Assembly: GCA_963720735.1 (NCBI GenBank)
Contig: CAVRGL010000005.1
Span: 284,935 to 348,934 of the forward strand
Reading direction: 5' to 3'
From: JBBRHQ01 sp963720735
Lineage (GTDB): Bacteria; Actinomycetota; Thermoleophilia; Solirubrobacterales; 70-9
Length of the DNA stretch: 64,000 nucleotides
Made by a program: the position numbers and the translations under genes. This document shows positions 39,177-48,420 of the stretch, piece by piece. A model generated the notes under the pieces. The model saw nothing but the letters and a program-made list of their open reading frames with translations, searched no databases and had not been told where the DNA came from. Position 1 is the stretch's first letter, and every line of letters begins with the position of its first letter.

Positions 39177-40792
39177 CGATCCGCGACCGGCAGGAGTCGA
39201 TCCCGGCCTTCGCCCAAAGTCCTTCGGAACAGGGGCCAGACCCGTCTCGGCGGAGCGGGCACCCGAACAGGATCTACCGACCGCCTCGAGTCGATCCGAA
39301 TCTCCGCCTTGCCAGGGGACGTCTGCAGGGGTTCGGAGCTCCAGCTTTGGTCCGTGCTTGCCAAGCGATGCGGGCGTCCGGCAACGCTGAGAACGGAGCC
39401 GTCCACGCCGCCATGAATGACGGGCGTCTCGATTCGAAGGGCGTCGACCCCTTCGGGCACATCGATGATGATTCGCCTCGACGACATCCGCACGGCCAAG
39501 CAGCCTCCCTCCATTCGAGTGCTGAAATTCGTCCGTGCGATCGAGGAGAGCGAACACCACTTCACATCGCCGAGGCGATTCACCTCCTCCGCCCCAGCTC
39601 GCAGCACGTCGAGTCCATCACAAAGATCCTTGTGGTGACCGTAGAGAAGCAAGGGTTGGTTCAGGAAGGCGCGGAAGACGAGATCCTCTTTCGATGCCGC
39701 GAGATAGTCTCGGGCCATCAGGGGGAGGCCGCCGGCGAGAAGCTCAGCCTGATCGAAACCGGCAAGCATCGGCTCTGCCCCAGGCCGGAACCGCCACGGG
39801 TACCGCCAATCAATGCAGATGCCTTCGAAGCCGAGACGGAGCATCGCTCGCATCGCCTCCTCGGAGCAGCGCTCGTGGGGCGCCGCCATAACACGAGAAA
39901 CCGGGACCTGAGAGCGCCGTTCGAAAGCCTCGACGCGGCGCAGGGCTTGCGCGATCACTGCCAGGGCGAGCCCGTCGGACCTGAGTTCGCCGCATTCCCT
40001 CCGTGAGTGGTCGTTGCCATGGACGAGCACCGAGAGACACGACTGAGCTTCTCTGAAGAGCTCGGTGACCTCCTTACGGACGAAGCCACCGTCGAGTGGC
40101 ACCAATCCAATGGCGACGTGATAGCCGAATCGGCGGGCGTCCTCCACGATTGTCGGATAGTTCAAATACCCGTATGAAGACCAGTGGAGATTAGGATCAT
40201 CCACCACGAAGGTGGCTCGCACGGGAGGGTAGGACCATGCATGCTCGACCGTTACACCGCGGAGGAAATGGGCAAGCGGGAGGAGAGACAGGAAATGCCC
40301 CTGCCGTAACTGGTCGCGAAGAGGCTGCCCGTCGGGGGGCTCCAAAGGGCTGACAGCGGCGCGATCCATGCTCGCATCACCTTTGAGCCGAGTGACCCAG
40401 AGTGGATCCCCGTTGCGGGAAGCCAATATCTCATCGCCAGCGGAGACCGGCAAGCCAGGGACCCGCCCGGCACGCCCATCGTTCAGATGCGCCCCGCGGA
40501 GTGCTGGATGGATGAGTGGGGACACCGCCAGCTCGAGCCGTGCAGTGCAGTTTGTCCACTCCGTCGGCGCTTTCCGGGGACCTGGTACTGCAAGACAGGA
40601 AATCCCCCTGAGCCACAGCTCGTCTGTCACGGAGGATGACTCGCCAAATACCACCGCACCCTGAAGTCGCGCGAGGTCGTCAGCGTCACGCTCCTCGAAA
40701 GTCACCCCGAAGGCGCGCTCGAGAGCAGAAAAGAACCGTGGCCGTTGCGCTCTGATCCCCTGCGGGAACAACCCGATCAGTCTCTGATTCAT
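39128..40792 (-). CDS. NodB-like polysaccharide deacetylase homologue 2
   Basis: A 554-residue intact paralogue of the protein at 33.3-34.9 kb. An N-terminal domain of about 180 residues (MNQRLIGLFPQGIRAQRPRFF) has no known family to me. The catalytic-type domain contains RATFVVDDPNLHW near residue 195, VLVHGNDHSRRE near 260, VMAAPHERCSEEAM and LLYGHHKDL. The aspartate pair and HGNDH match the metal site of the deacetylase superfamily. A C-terminal beta-rich part follows. Next to an acetyltransferase it suggests that acetylation is edited during synthesis. Confidence 0.7.
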   Translation of the reverse strand: MNQRLIGLFPQGIRAQRPRFFSALERAFGVTFEERDADDLARLQGAVVFGESSSVTDELWLRGISCLAVPGPRKAPTEWTNCTARLELAVSPLIHPALRGAHLNDGRAGRVPGLPVSAGDEILASRNGDPLWVTRLKGDASMDRAAVSPLEPPDGQPLRDQLRQGHFLSLLPLAHFLRGVTVEHAWSYPPVRATFVVDDPNLHWSSYGYLNYPTIVEDARRFGYHVAIGLVPLDGGFVRKEVTELFREAQSCLSVLVHGNDHSRRECGELRSDGLALAVIAQALRRVEAFERRSQVPVSRVMAAPHERCSEEAMRAMLRLGFEGICIDWRYPWRFRPGAEPMLAGFDQAELLAGGLPLMARDYLAASKEDLVFRAFLNQPLLLYGHHKDLCDGLDVLRAGAEEVNRLGDVKWCSLSSIARTNFSTRMEGGCLAVRMSSRRIIIDVPEGVDALRIETPVIHGGVDGSVLSVAGRPHRLASTDQSWSSEPLQTSPGKAEIRIDSRRSVDPVRVPAPPRRVWPLFRRTLGEGRDRLLPVADRWLRKSSSTTQVGTST

Positions 40793-40799
40793 CTGCTTT

Positions 40800-42122
40800 T
40801 CACACGTTCGAGCTAACGGGTTCGGAACCCCCGAGCGGAGGTTCTAGAGGTTGCCGGTCCGGGCTCGCCTGACCTCCGCTCGACAGGCGAGGAAACATCT
40901 GATGGGCCTCGTCACTGCTTCCACAAGAACGGATCCTGAGAAGCCGCACCAATGCGGCTTGCCGCGGCGATCCGACGAATGCGACCCCGGACGGACGGCG
41001 AATCAGGGACCTGACGCCATCGATCGCCGTCTCGTGATGCCGAACGCGGAGGCGCCGATCCGCGGAGATCGATGCCAGCGCCGGTTCCGACCAATCGTTA
41101 GGGAGGACAGAGATCGACGGCCAACCGTCGCGGTCCACCTCCGATCCTCTCCTCCGTATAAGAAAACGCCACAACAACATCCCGATCAGCCCCGTGGTGC
41201 GGTGACCGTGCGTTAGTATCGACGCCACCACACTCGCGGCGTTTCGATACCGGCGGTCACGCAGTGCAATCTTTGCGTTGTCCCAATCGGCGGTTGCCTT
41301 CCAGCGTTCGATATCACTTCGCACAGACCATGCGTGTCCCTCATAGAACAGGGCGGCTGCGATATGGGCCCTTTGCATCGCCCGAGCGTCCCGTGCCGAC
41401 ATCTGCCCTTCATGGAGGCGGTAATTGATGGTTACAAGCGGGATGAACGCCGCGGTGCCGGCCTCCAACAGCCTGATCCAAAGATCCAGGTCCTCGACCA
41501 GCCCATAGTGCGACCGAAAACCGCCTGCTGCCCTAACGGCCGAGCGCTGAACCATTGCTGCGCTCACACAGACGAAATTGCCGGGATAGATGAGTGCGTT
41601 CGGTGCATCGTGTACCTCGACCCTGTGCGCTACAGGACCCTGGAACCTGCCGAATTCCGCGTTGCCACGACACCTCAGCGCAGCGCTAGCCAGCAACACA
41701 TGAGCATCGCGGTGTTGCCAGAGGGTGGCGAGATGGTGCGGTAACCACAGATCGTCAGAATCGAGCAGGGCGACCCACTGGTGTGATGCGGCATCGATCC
41801 CCGCGTTGCGTGCAGCACTCAGGCCGAGATTCCGCTGATGCTGAATGAGCCTCGCACCCGCTTGCCGGGCCACTTCCGCGGTACCGTCGGTCGAGCCGTC
41901 ATCCACGACGATGACCTCCGCTGGCAGGCGTGGTCTTTGCGCGGCAACACTGCCTAGGGCCTGTCTCAACATCTCCTCTCGGTTCAAGCACGGAATGACG
42001 ACGGAAAGGGGAAGTGGATTCTCCTCATGCTCCCGTCCCGCATTCGGCACTGGCGCCAAAGGCCGCACGGCCTCCTGCAGTGCTCTCCGGAGCACAAAGC
42101 GAATGGTCTCACTCTCTCGCAT
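40800..42122 (-). CDS. Family 2 glycosyltransferase
   Basis: A 440-residue intact GT2 enzyme. The nucleotide-binding start PLSVVIPCLNREEMLRQALGS is followed by EVIVVDDGSTDGTAEVA, NLGLSAARNAGID and the DxD-type LLDSDDLWLP. EDLDLWIRLLEAG gives the catalytic base region. The C-terminal 150 residues are helical and unassigned. It probably adds one sugar to the lipid-linked repeat unit at the cytoplasmic face. It lies 7 bases upstream of the deacetylase homologue. Confidence 0.9.
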   Translation of the reverse strand: MRESETIRFVLRRALQEAVRPLAPVPNAGREHEENPLPLSVVIPCLNREEMLRQALGSVAAQRPRLPAEVIVVDDGSTDGTAEVARQAGARLIQHQRNLGLSAARNAGIDAASHQWVALLDSDDLWLPHHLATLWQHRDAHVLLASAALRCRGNAEFGRFQGPVAHRVEVHDAPNALIYPGNFVCVSAAMVQRSAVRAAGGFRSHYGLVEDLDLWIRLLEAGTAAFIPLVTINYRLHEGQMSARDARAMQRAHIAAALFYEGHAWSVRSDIERWKATADWDNAKIALRDRRYRNAASVVASILTHGHRTTGLIGMLLWRFLIRRRGSEVDRDGWPSISVLPNDWSEPALASISADRRLRVRHHETAIDGVRSLIRRPSGVAFVGSPRQAALVRLLRIRSCGSSDEAHQMFPRLSSGGQASPDRQPLEPPLGGSEPVSSNV

Positions 42123-42289
42123 TACCGTGCTGCGGGGGGCTCAGAGGGCGGGCGCGCCTCAGTCGTCATATGGCATATCGCCACATGCGTTCCCTGATCT
42201 CCACCCGCATCTCGAACATTCGTCCAAGTCTCTCGTAGAGGGGAGCATCATGGGTCCCGTGGGCCGAAATGCAATTTTGTGCCCGAGAC
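42123..42289 (-). promoter_or_regulatory. Gap upstream of the GT2 gene
   Basis: 167 bases without a gene. A weak third copy of the leader motif (CTCGAACATTCGTCCAA, 13 of 17 matches to copy 1) can be read at 42213-42229, closer to its gene than in the other two leaders. It probably contains the promoter for the GT2-deacetylase-acetyltransferase genes. Confidence 0.35.
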
Positions 42290-43843
42290 TCAAGTCGTGG
42301 AACGAAGTCGAGCGGGCCAGCCGGCTATGCGTGATGCGATCGAACTGCGGAGGCGGAGCTTTCGCCAGACGACTCGGACGCGCTCTCGGTCGCGGCCGTT
42401 CACGCCGCCCGCCAATACGAAAGCTGATGCGTACGCAACAGCTCCAAGCGCGATCGCGACGAAGGTGCCAAGCATCCCCGGCAGGAGAATGTCGCCGGCG
42501 CGGGCCGCGACCACGCCGACCACGTACGCGAACGCGAGGACAGAGAGCTCTCGCAGCGGCCAGAGAGTAAGGAATCCGCTCACCATGTGACGACGGCTCG
42601 TATGGATCATGATCCCCAGATCGACCGCAAAGCCGAGGACCACCGCCAGCGCCGCGCCGGTCACTCCCAACCATAGGGTCAATGGAACCGTCGCCCCAAT
42701 CGTGGCCACCGCCCTGGCGAATGCTGCCGCCGAGCCCATCAGTGGACGATCTACCGCGAACAATGCGTGGCGCTGGATACTGCTCATCGTCGCGAGAGCT
42801 GGCATCAGCAGAAGTAGGGCCAATGCAACCGCGGCCGTGGAGAATCCCGGACCGAACAGATTCATGATTCCGTAAGCGGCACCGGCGCCGGCGGCCGCCG
42901 GTAGCAAGAGCCCGACCGCCGTGTAACGAAGTGAGTCGACCAGTGCCCTGTCGAAGCCCTTGTGGTCGCCTAGATAGTCCCGTTCGACGAGCGTCGGGAA
43001 GAGCATGTCCGTGATGCGGTCCTTGGATTCCACGAATCGGTAGCCAAGCTGCCACGCGCGGTTGTACGCTCCGAGCGAAGGGAGCGTTCCCGACGCCCCC
43101 AGGATCCACACGCCGGCCTGGTTGGCCAGGCCATCAGCGATGGTGCCGGGGACGATCTTCAGCCCAAACCTGATCAATTCGGGAAGAACTGAAAAGCCGT
43201 CCCGCAAGGCTGCTCGAGAGACCGAGTACCTCATAAAAGCTCGGATCGCGATGCACCTCCCGATCAGGCATACAAAATACGAACCGATCGTGGCCATCAC
43301 CAGCATCCAAACTGTTGGCGACACCAAGGCGCCCACCACTGCCAGAAGGAAGTAACTGACCGCCTGCGCGAGTCGGATCCAAAAGAGAGCACGTCCTGCA
43401 CGAAACGCCGCGAGCACCGCGTCCAGATTCCAACCCGTGTTGGTTATGAACAGATATCCGACCATGCTGACCAGAGCAGGCTCGACCAAATCGGGGTGGT
43501 CGATCGGGCCATTGAGCGCGATCACCGTCACGACCATCACAAGAGCCGCAACCACCAGGGTCAGGACAAAGGAGAACGTGAACACGGCGCCGAACATGCC
43601 GGTCACTCGCGGGTCCCGCGGGGGAAGAAGGGAAATCTTTCGGACCAGTGCTGCCTGCTCGCTTACCGTGGAAAGAGACCAGGCAATCCCGACGGGCGAT
43701 ATCACGAGCGCGAATTGGCCAAGCACAGTAATCCCATAGAGTCGGGCGACGGCAATACTGCTGACGATCCCGAGGACAGCGGCCAGGACAAGGCCCAGCG
43801 CAGCGAAGGCCGCCCCCTCTCGGTACGACGCGCGGCCGTTCAC
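42290..43843 (-). CDS. Wzx-type polysaccharide flippase, copy 2
   Basis: A 517-residue intact protein with about 14 hydrophobic segments and no soluble domain, of the MOP superfamily polysaccharide-exporter type. It starts at GTG 43843 (MNGRASYREGAAFAALG). Blocks shared with copy 1 include RLYGITVLGQFAL, GPIDHPDLVEPALV, GWNLDAVLAAFRAGRALFWIR and GIMNLFGPGFSTAA. Two divergent flippases in one locus suggest two polymers or a merged locus. It is divergent from the GT4 gene (44 bases between starts). Confidence 0.9.
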   Translation of the reverse strand: MNGRASYREGAAFAALGLVLAAVLGIVSSIAVARLYGITVLGQFALVISPVGIAWSLSTVSEQAALVRKISLLPPRDPRVTGMFGAVFTFSFVLTLVVAALVMVVTVIALNGPIDHPDLVEPALVSMVGYLFITNTGWNLDAVLAAFRAGRALFWIRLAQAVSYFLLAVVGALVSPTVWMLVMATIGSYFVCLIGRCIAIRAFMRYSVSRAALRDGFSVLPELIRFGLKIVPGTIADGLANQAGVWILGASGTLPSLGAYNRAWQLGYRFVESKDRITDMLFPTLVERDYLGDHKGFDRALVDSLRYTAVGLLLPAAAGAGAAYGIMNLFGPGFSTAAVALALLLLMPALATMSSIQRHALFAVDRPLMGSAAAFARAVATIGATVPLTLWLGVTGAALAVVLGFAVDLGIMIHTSRRHMVSGFLTLWPLRELSVLAFAYVVGVVAARAGDILLPGMLGTFVAIALGAVAYASAFVLAGGVNGRDRERVRVVWRKLRLRSSIASRIAGWPARLRSTT

Positions 43844-43887
43844 GAGAACGAGCCTCTGCGGGGGTCGACGCGAGACTCGGTGAAACC

Positions 43888-45115
43888 ATGAAGATCGCCT
43901 ACCTCGTCGGCCACTATCCGGCCATATCTCACACCTTCATTCTGCGCGAGGTCGAGAGTCTGCGCGCTCGCGGCGTGGAGATCGAGACGATCTCGGTCCA
44001 TCGGGTGGCCGAGGATCAGCTTCTGAACGAGGCCGAGCGGCGAGAGCACGCCAGCACCTACACGATCCTCCCCCCACGCTGGGGAGACCTGGTCCGCGCC
44101 CATCTCTCCGCCCTCTTGCGCGCGCCCTCGGCCTACCTCTCGACCCTCGGCCTGTCGCTCCGCCTCAGCCGGCCCGGGCTCCGGGGGCGCCTCTGGCAGC
44201 TCTTCTACTTCGCCGAGGCGATGGTCGTCTGGAAGCGTTGCGAGGCGCGCGGGTTTCGCCACCTCCACGCCCAGTTCACCAACCAGGTGACCGACATCGC
44301 TCTGCTCGCCACCCACTATGAGTCCGGCGCGAGCCCGCGGTGGACCTGGAGCTTCACCGTCCATGGCCCGGACGAGTTCTACGAGGTCTCCCGCTTCAAC
44401 CTCCGGGCAAAGGTCGAGAGCGCCGACTTCGTCGTCTGCATCAGCGACTTCGCCCGCAGCCAGCTGATGGCACTCGTCTCCGAGGAGCACTGGGGGAAGC
44501 TGCGCGTGATCCACTGCGGGATCGACCCGGCGGTGTTCGCCCCTCCGGCCGAGCGAGACGACAACGGGACCTTCGAGGTTCTCAGCGTCGGCCGTCTCGT
44601 CCCCTTCAAGGGCCAGGGACTGTTGATCGAGGCGATCGCGGCGCTGGCCGAGCGGGGCATGGACGCCCGGGCGACGGTGGTCGGCTGGGGCGAGAACCGA
44701 GACGGAGCTGGAGGCGCTGGCCGCCGATCTCGGCGTGCGCGATCGGATCGTCTTCACCGGCGCGATCGGGCAGGACGAGATCCGCGGCCATCTCGAATCC
44801 GCAGACGCCTTCTGCCTGCCGAGCTTCGCCGAGGGCGTCCCGGTCTCCCTGATGGAGGCGATGGCGATGGAGCTCCCGGTGGTCAGCTCGCGGATCATGG
44901 GGATCCCGGAGCTGATCGAGGACGGGGTCAGCGGCAGGCTGATCGCCCCCGGCAACCTGGACGAGCTGACCGCGGTGCTCGAACAACTCGCTACCGATCC
45001 CGATCAGCGCCGCCGCCTCGGGCGGGCGGGCAGACAGAAGGTCGTCGAGCAGTACGGGATCGAAGGCTCGGCCGAGCAACTCCAGGAGCTCTTCTCGCAG
45101 CAGATCGCCGCATAG
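43888..45115 (+). CDS. Family 4 glycosyltransferase, WcaL-like (frameshifted)
   Basis: About 409 codons. The N terminus MKIAYLVGHYPAISHTFILREV and HLHAQFTNQVTDIALLA match the colanic-acid/amylovoran-type GT4 group. LRVIHCGIDPAVFAPP and LSVGRLVPFKGQGLLIEA are the nucleotide-binding entry, and the late FAEGVPVSLMEAMAMELPVV holds the E-x7-E motif. The frame breaks near 44690-44700 and resumes as TELEALAADLGVRDRIVFTG; the span is 3 x 409 + 1. It is the only plus-strand glycosyltransferase in the locus and converges on the fusion gene. Confidence 0.87.
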
Positions 45116-45128
45116 GGGCTCCGCTCGC

Positions 45129-47291
45129 TCAGCGGCGCGCCTCCAGGTCCCCGGCAAGCATCCGCTCGGCTCGCCACATGTGCGTGCAGGCGAGGAGCGT
45201 GGCGGCGAGCGCCCAGCGGATGTGAGGCAGCGGGTTGCTCCAGTGGCGGCGCCGCTGGAACATGAAGAGCCCGTCCGGGCGGCGCATGTTGCGCAGCGAC
45301 CAGTCGAACACCCTGCGCGCGGGCTCGATGTAGGAGGGGTCATCGAGCGCCGCGATCGAGAAGGTCTGGATCGCCTGGGCGACGGACTGGGAGTCGATCG
45401 GGTAGGTCTCGTGGGAGAAGTACCTGGGCGTTCCGTCGGGGAGGATCAGCTCGCGGCGGTAGTACTCCAGCCCGCGGTGGATCGCCTCGGGGAGGCGGTC
45501 GTCAAGTCCGGCGTCCGCGCAGACCCGCAGCGCGTCGAGCACGTAGCCGTGGTGGTAGCCGTCGACCCAGGCGAGGTCGGGCCGCTCGCCGTAGAGCCAG
45601 GACCCGTCGGGGTGCTGCTTTGAGAGCGCGTACTCGATCCCGGCCTGCGCGGCGGGGCCGAACCCCTCCTCATCCCCGTACCTGGTGAGCCGCGCCAGCA
45701 CGGCGCAGACGTGGGTGTTGGCGTTCTGGATCGGGGCGCGGTCGCCGACGATGTAGCCGAAGTAGGCGCCCCGGTCGGCCTCGGTCTGGAGGATGTGGCG
45801 AAGGAAGAAGCGGCCGGCGCCCCGGGCCTCTTCGAGCAGCTCCTCCTCGCCGGTGCGCTCGTAGGCGTCGAGCAGGGCGTTGGCTGCGAAAGCCGTGGCG
45901 ATCGTGTTCGGGGCGGTCTTCGAGTAGAAGAAGACCCGCGACTGGGTGTCGAAGGGATAGCCCCAGCAGGGCTCCTCGAAGCCGGCACAGCGCAGTCCGC
46001 GCAGCGCAGCCAGCGACTTCTCCAGATGACTCTCGGCGGTCTCCTCGGGGAGGAAGCCGTCGAGCGCGTAACTGGAGACGGCCCAGGAGATCGTCGCCGA
46101 GTTAAGGGTGGGCTCTATCCCGAGAAGCGGCCGCAGGTCGAGCGGCGAGCGCTTCACCGCCTGGATGATCAGCTGCCTGCCGCGGAAGGTGCTCTGCAGC
46201 CGGGTGAGGCGGGTCGCGTTGAGGCCCTCGTAGGGGTCGCTGCCGATCCAGCCGTTGCGATCGCCGTAGGCCTCGATCGTCCGCAGGACCTCGACGATCT
46301 GCTCGCGGCGACGCTCGTCGGTCGTCGACGGCGCCGGCGCGGGTGCCGAGGGACGCTTTCGCGCGAGGGCGCCGCGCAGGCGCCGTCGCTGCTCGGCCCT
46401 GGCGAAGGCCCGGAACTCCTCGTCGTCGACCCGCTCTGTCGGGCCGAGTGCGGCGCGCAGGTAGCCGTAGAGGAACGCGGCTCCACCCAGCAGGACCGGG
46501 CGGCTGCGGACGGCGAGCATCAGCGACCTCAGCACCGCCCAGAGGAACCCGTAGCCGACGATGTAGTGGGTGGCCCCGTGGCGAGCCCGCCCGCGCAGCA
46601 CACCCTGCCTCGTCCCCATCGGGCGCAGGTGGCGGACCGGCAGATCGGCGAAGGTGCGGGCCCCGTAGCCGCGCATGCGGGCATAGGTCACGGTGATCGG
46701 GTCGGAGCCGAGCCGCTCGGGAATGCCGCCGATCTCCTCGAAGCACTCGCGACGGTAGATGCGGGCAAGGCCGGTTGCCTGGTCGGCGGGGGTGGGAACG
46801 ACCCTCCAGCCGTTCTCGGAAGGCTCGGTCAGCGCCCCGCCGGCGACGCCGAGGCCCGGGTCCGCCTCGAAGCGCTCCAGCATCTCCTCGAGGTAGTCCG
46901 GCGGCAGCAGTGTGTCGCCGTCGAGCTTGCCGATGTGGCTGAACGAGCCCCATTCCACGGTCCCGAGCGCCCAGTCGAAGGCCCGCTCCACCGCGGCGGC
47001 CGCCAGACGGTCCCCCGCGGCCGAGGTGAGCCCGGACGGGACGGCGAGGACCCGCATGAACCCGATCTCGGGCTCCAGCTCGCGCAGCCTCTCCAGGGTC
47101 CCGTCATCGGAGTCGTCGTCGACGACCAGCCAGAGATCGGGCGGCCGGGTTTGGGCCTCGACCGCCCGCGCCACCTCGACGATGTGCTCGGCCTCGTTGT
47201 GGACCGCGGAGATCAGCAGGATCCGAGATTGCGCGGTGCCGTCGCGGTCGGGCGGCGAGACGGGAGCGGCCTGCAGCCTAGAGTCGCTCAT
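45129..47291 (-). CDS. Family 2 glycosyltransferase fused to an alpha/alpha-toroid domain
   Basis: A 720-residue intact protein. Residues about 20-300 are a GT2 domain: ILLISAVHNEAEHIVEVARAV, WLVVDDDSDDGT, the DxD motif in KLDGDTLLPPDY, and a C-terminal hydrophobic segment. After a linker rich in Ala/Pro/Arg (about 305-330), residues 340-720 form repeated helical hairpins with ISWAVSSYALDG, WGYPFDTQSRVFF, NANTHVCAVLARL, LSKQHPDGSWLYGE and VDGYHHGYVLDAL. These resemble (alpha/alpha)6 toroids of terpenoid cyclases, epimerases and lyases. No catalytic DxDD cyclase motif is visible. The second domain may modify or bind the glycan being made. The 3' part of the neighbouring GT4 overlaps its start. 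Confidence 0.8.
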   Translation of the reverse strand: MSDSRLQAAPVSPPDRDGTAQSRILLISAVHNEAEHIVEVARAVEAQTRPPDLWLVVDDDSDDGTLERLRELEPEIGFMRVLAVPSGLTSAAGDRLAAAAVERAFDWALGTVEWGSFSHIGKLDGDTLLPPDYLEEMLERFEADPGLGVAGGALTEPSENGWRVVPTPADQATGLARIYRRECFEEIGGIPERLGSDPITVTYARMRGYGARTFADLPVRHLRPMGTRQGVLRGRARHGATHYIVGYGFLWAVLRSLMLAVRSRPVLLGGAAFLYGYLRAALGPTERVDDEEFRAFARAEQRRRLRGALARKRPSAPAPAPSTTDERRREQIVEVLRTIEAYGDRNGWIGSDPYEGLNATRLTRLQSTFRGRQLIIQAVKRSPLDLRPLLGIEPTLNSATISWAVSSYALDGFLPEETAESHLEKSLAALRGLRCAGFEEPCWGYPFDTQSRVFFYSKTAPNTIATAFAANALLDAYERTGEEELLEEARGAGRFFLRHILQTEADRGAYFGYIVGDRAPIQNANTHVCAVLARLTRYGDEEGFGPAAQAGIEYALSKQHPDGSWLYGERPDLAWVDGYHHGYVLDALRVCADAGLDDRLPEAIHRGLEYYRRELILPDGTPRYFSHETYPIDSQSVAQAIQTFSIAALDDPSYIEPARRVFDWSLRNMRRPDGLFMFQRRRHWSNPLPHIRWALAATLLACTHMWRAERMLAGDLEARR

Positions 47292-48420
47292 AGGCCCCCA
47301 GCAGCTCCACCTCGGATCGCTCCCAGACCAGCTCCTCCGCCCGGGCCACCGCCCGCTCGGCCAGCTCCCGGCGCATATCGCCGCTCCGCGCCAGGCTGAT
47401 GATCAGCTTCGCGAACCCGTCGAGATCGCCACAGGGCGCATAGAGCGCCGCATCCTCGGCGGTGCGGCGGGTCTCGGTCAGCCCGAAGGCGACCACGGGG
47501 CGCCCGGCGGCCAGGTACTCGGTCACCTTGATCATCGTCGAGCGGTGGTTGAGCTCGGAGCAGGGGGCCGGATCGATGCAGATGTCCGCCGCGGCGATCA
47601 GCTCCGGGACCCGGCGGTGCTCGACCTGTCCGGTGAACTCGACCCGATCCGATATCTGCCGCCGGGCGAATGCCGTGCTCAGCTGGCGGCGGATGCCACC
47701 GTCGCCGACCAGGGTGAGGGTCGCCGCCTCGAGGCCGGGCTTCGCCAGAAGCTCGGGAAGCTCCATGACCCCGTCGGTCGCCGCCAGCTCCCCGACGAAG
47801 ACGAGGTGGGGATCGCTCAGCTCGCCGCTCCTCGGCTGCTCGGCGCCGGCGAGGGTAGAGCGCCTCGGCCCGTTTCGGACCACGGTGAGGCTCTCTGGAC
47901 GCCCCCCACCCCGCGCCAGCGCCGTCTCCGCCTGCGAGCGGTTGGTGCAGAGGACCGCGGTGGCGGTCCGCAGGCTGGCGCGCTGGCTGGCGTCGGCGAA
48001 CGCCACCAACCTCGAAGTCCCGAACTTCTGGGCGAACAGCTCGGGGAAAGGGTCGTGGTGGTCGAAGACGACCTTCCGCCCCATCGCCCTGGCCAGGAGC
48101 CCGACCGGGAACAGCGTGTCCGGGGGGTTGTGGAGGTGGATCACCTCGGCGCCGCGGAGCAGCTCGCGCAGGCCGCGGGCGAAGAGCTGCGCGTGGGCCA
48201 CCGCGTACTCGACCAGGAAGCCGACCAACCCGCCGGATGAGGCGGGCAGCCAGTAGCGGCGGACAGTCACCCCGGCGATCCGCTCGGTGGCGGCCTGCCC
48301 GCGGGAGCGCGGGGCGATCACCGTGACCTCGTGCCCCGCCGAGGAGAGCGACTCCGCCTCGTTTCGAACCCGCACGTCCTGCGGGTAGGGGTTGTTCTCC
48401 AGCAGCATCGCGACCTTCAT
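47278..48420 (-). CDS. Family 4 glycosyltransferase
   Basis: About 380 residues. MKVAMLLENNPYPQDVRVRNEAESL is a frequent start of actinobacterial GT4 enzymes. HLHNPPDTLFPVGLLA and FDHHDPFPELFAQKFG line the acceptor side. VEFTGQVEHRRVPELIAAADICIDP and the EYLAAGRPVVAFG region form the donor site. I chose ATG 48420, which overlaps the epimerase stop (ATGA), over the ATG at 48432. It overlaps the fusion gene by 14 bases. Confidence 0.88.
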   Translation of the reverse strand: MKVAMLLENNPYPQDVRVRNEAESLSSAGHEVTVIAPRSRGQAATERIAGVTVRRYWLPASSGGLVGFLVEYAVAHAQLFARGLRELLRGAEVIHLHNPPDTLFPVGLLARAMGRKVVFDHHDPFPELFAQKFGTSRLVAFADASQRASLRTATAVLCTNRSQAETALARGGGRPESLTVVRNGPRRSTLAGAEQPRSGELSDPHLVFVGELAATDGVMELPELLAKPGLEAATLTLVGDGGIRRQLSTAFARRQISDRVEFTGQVEHRRVPELIAAADICIDPAPCSELNHRSTMIKVTEYLAAGRPVVAFGLTETRRTAEDAALYAPCGDLDGFAKLIISLARSGDMRRELAERAVARAEELVWERSEVELLGAYERL

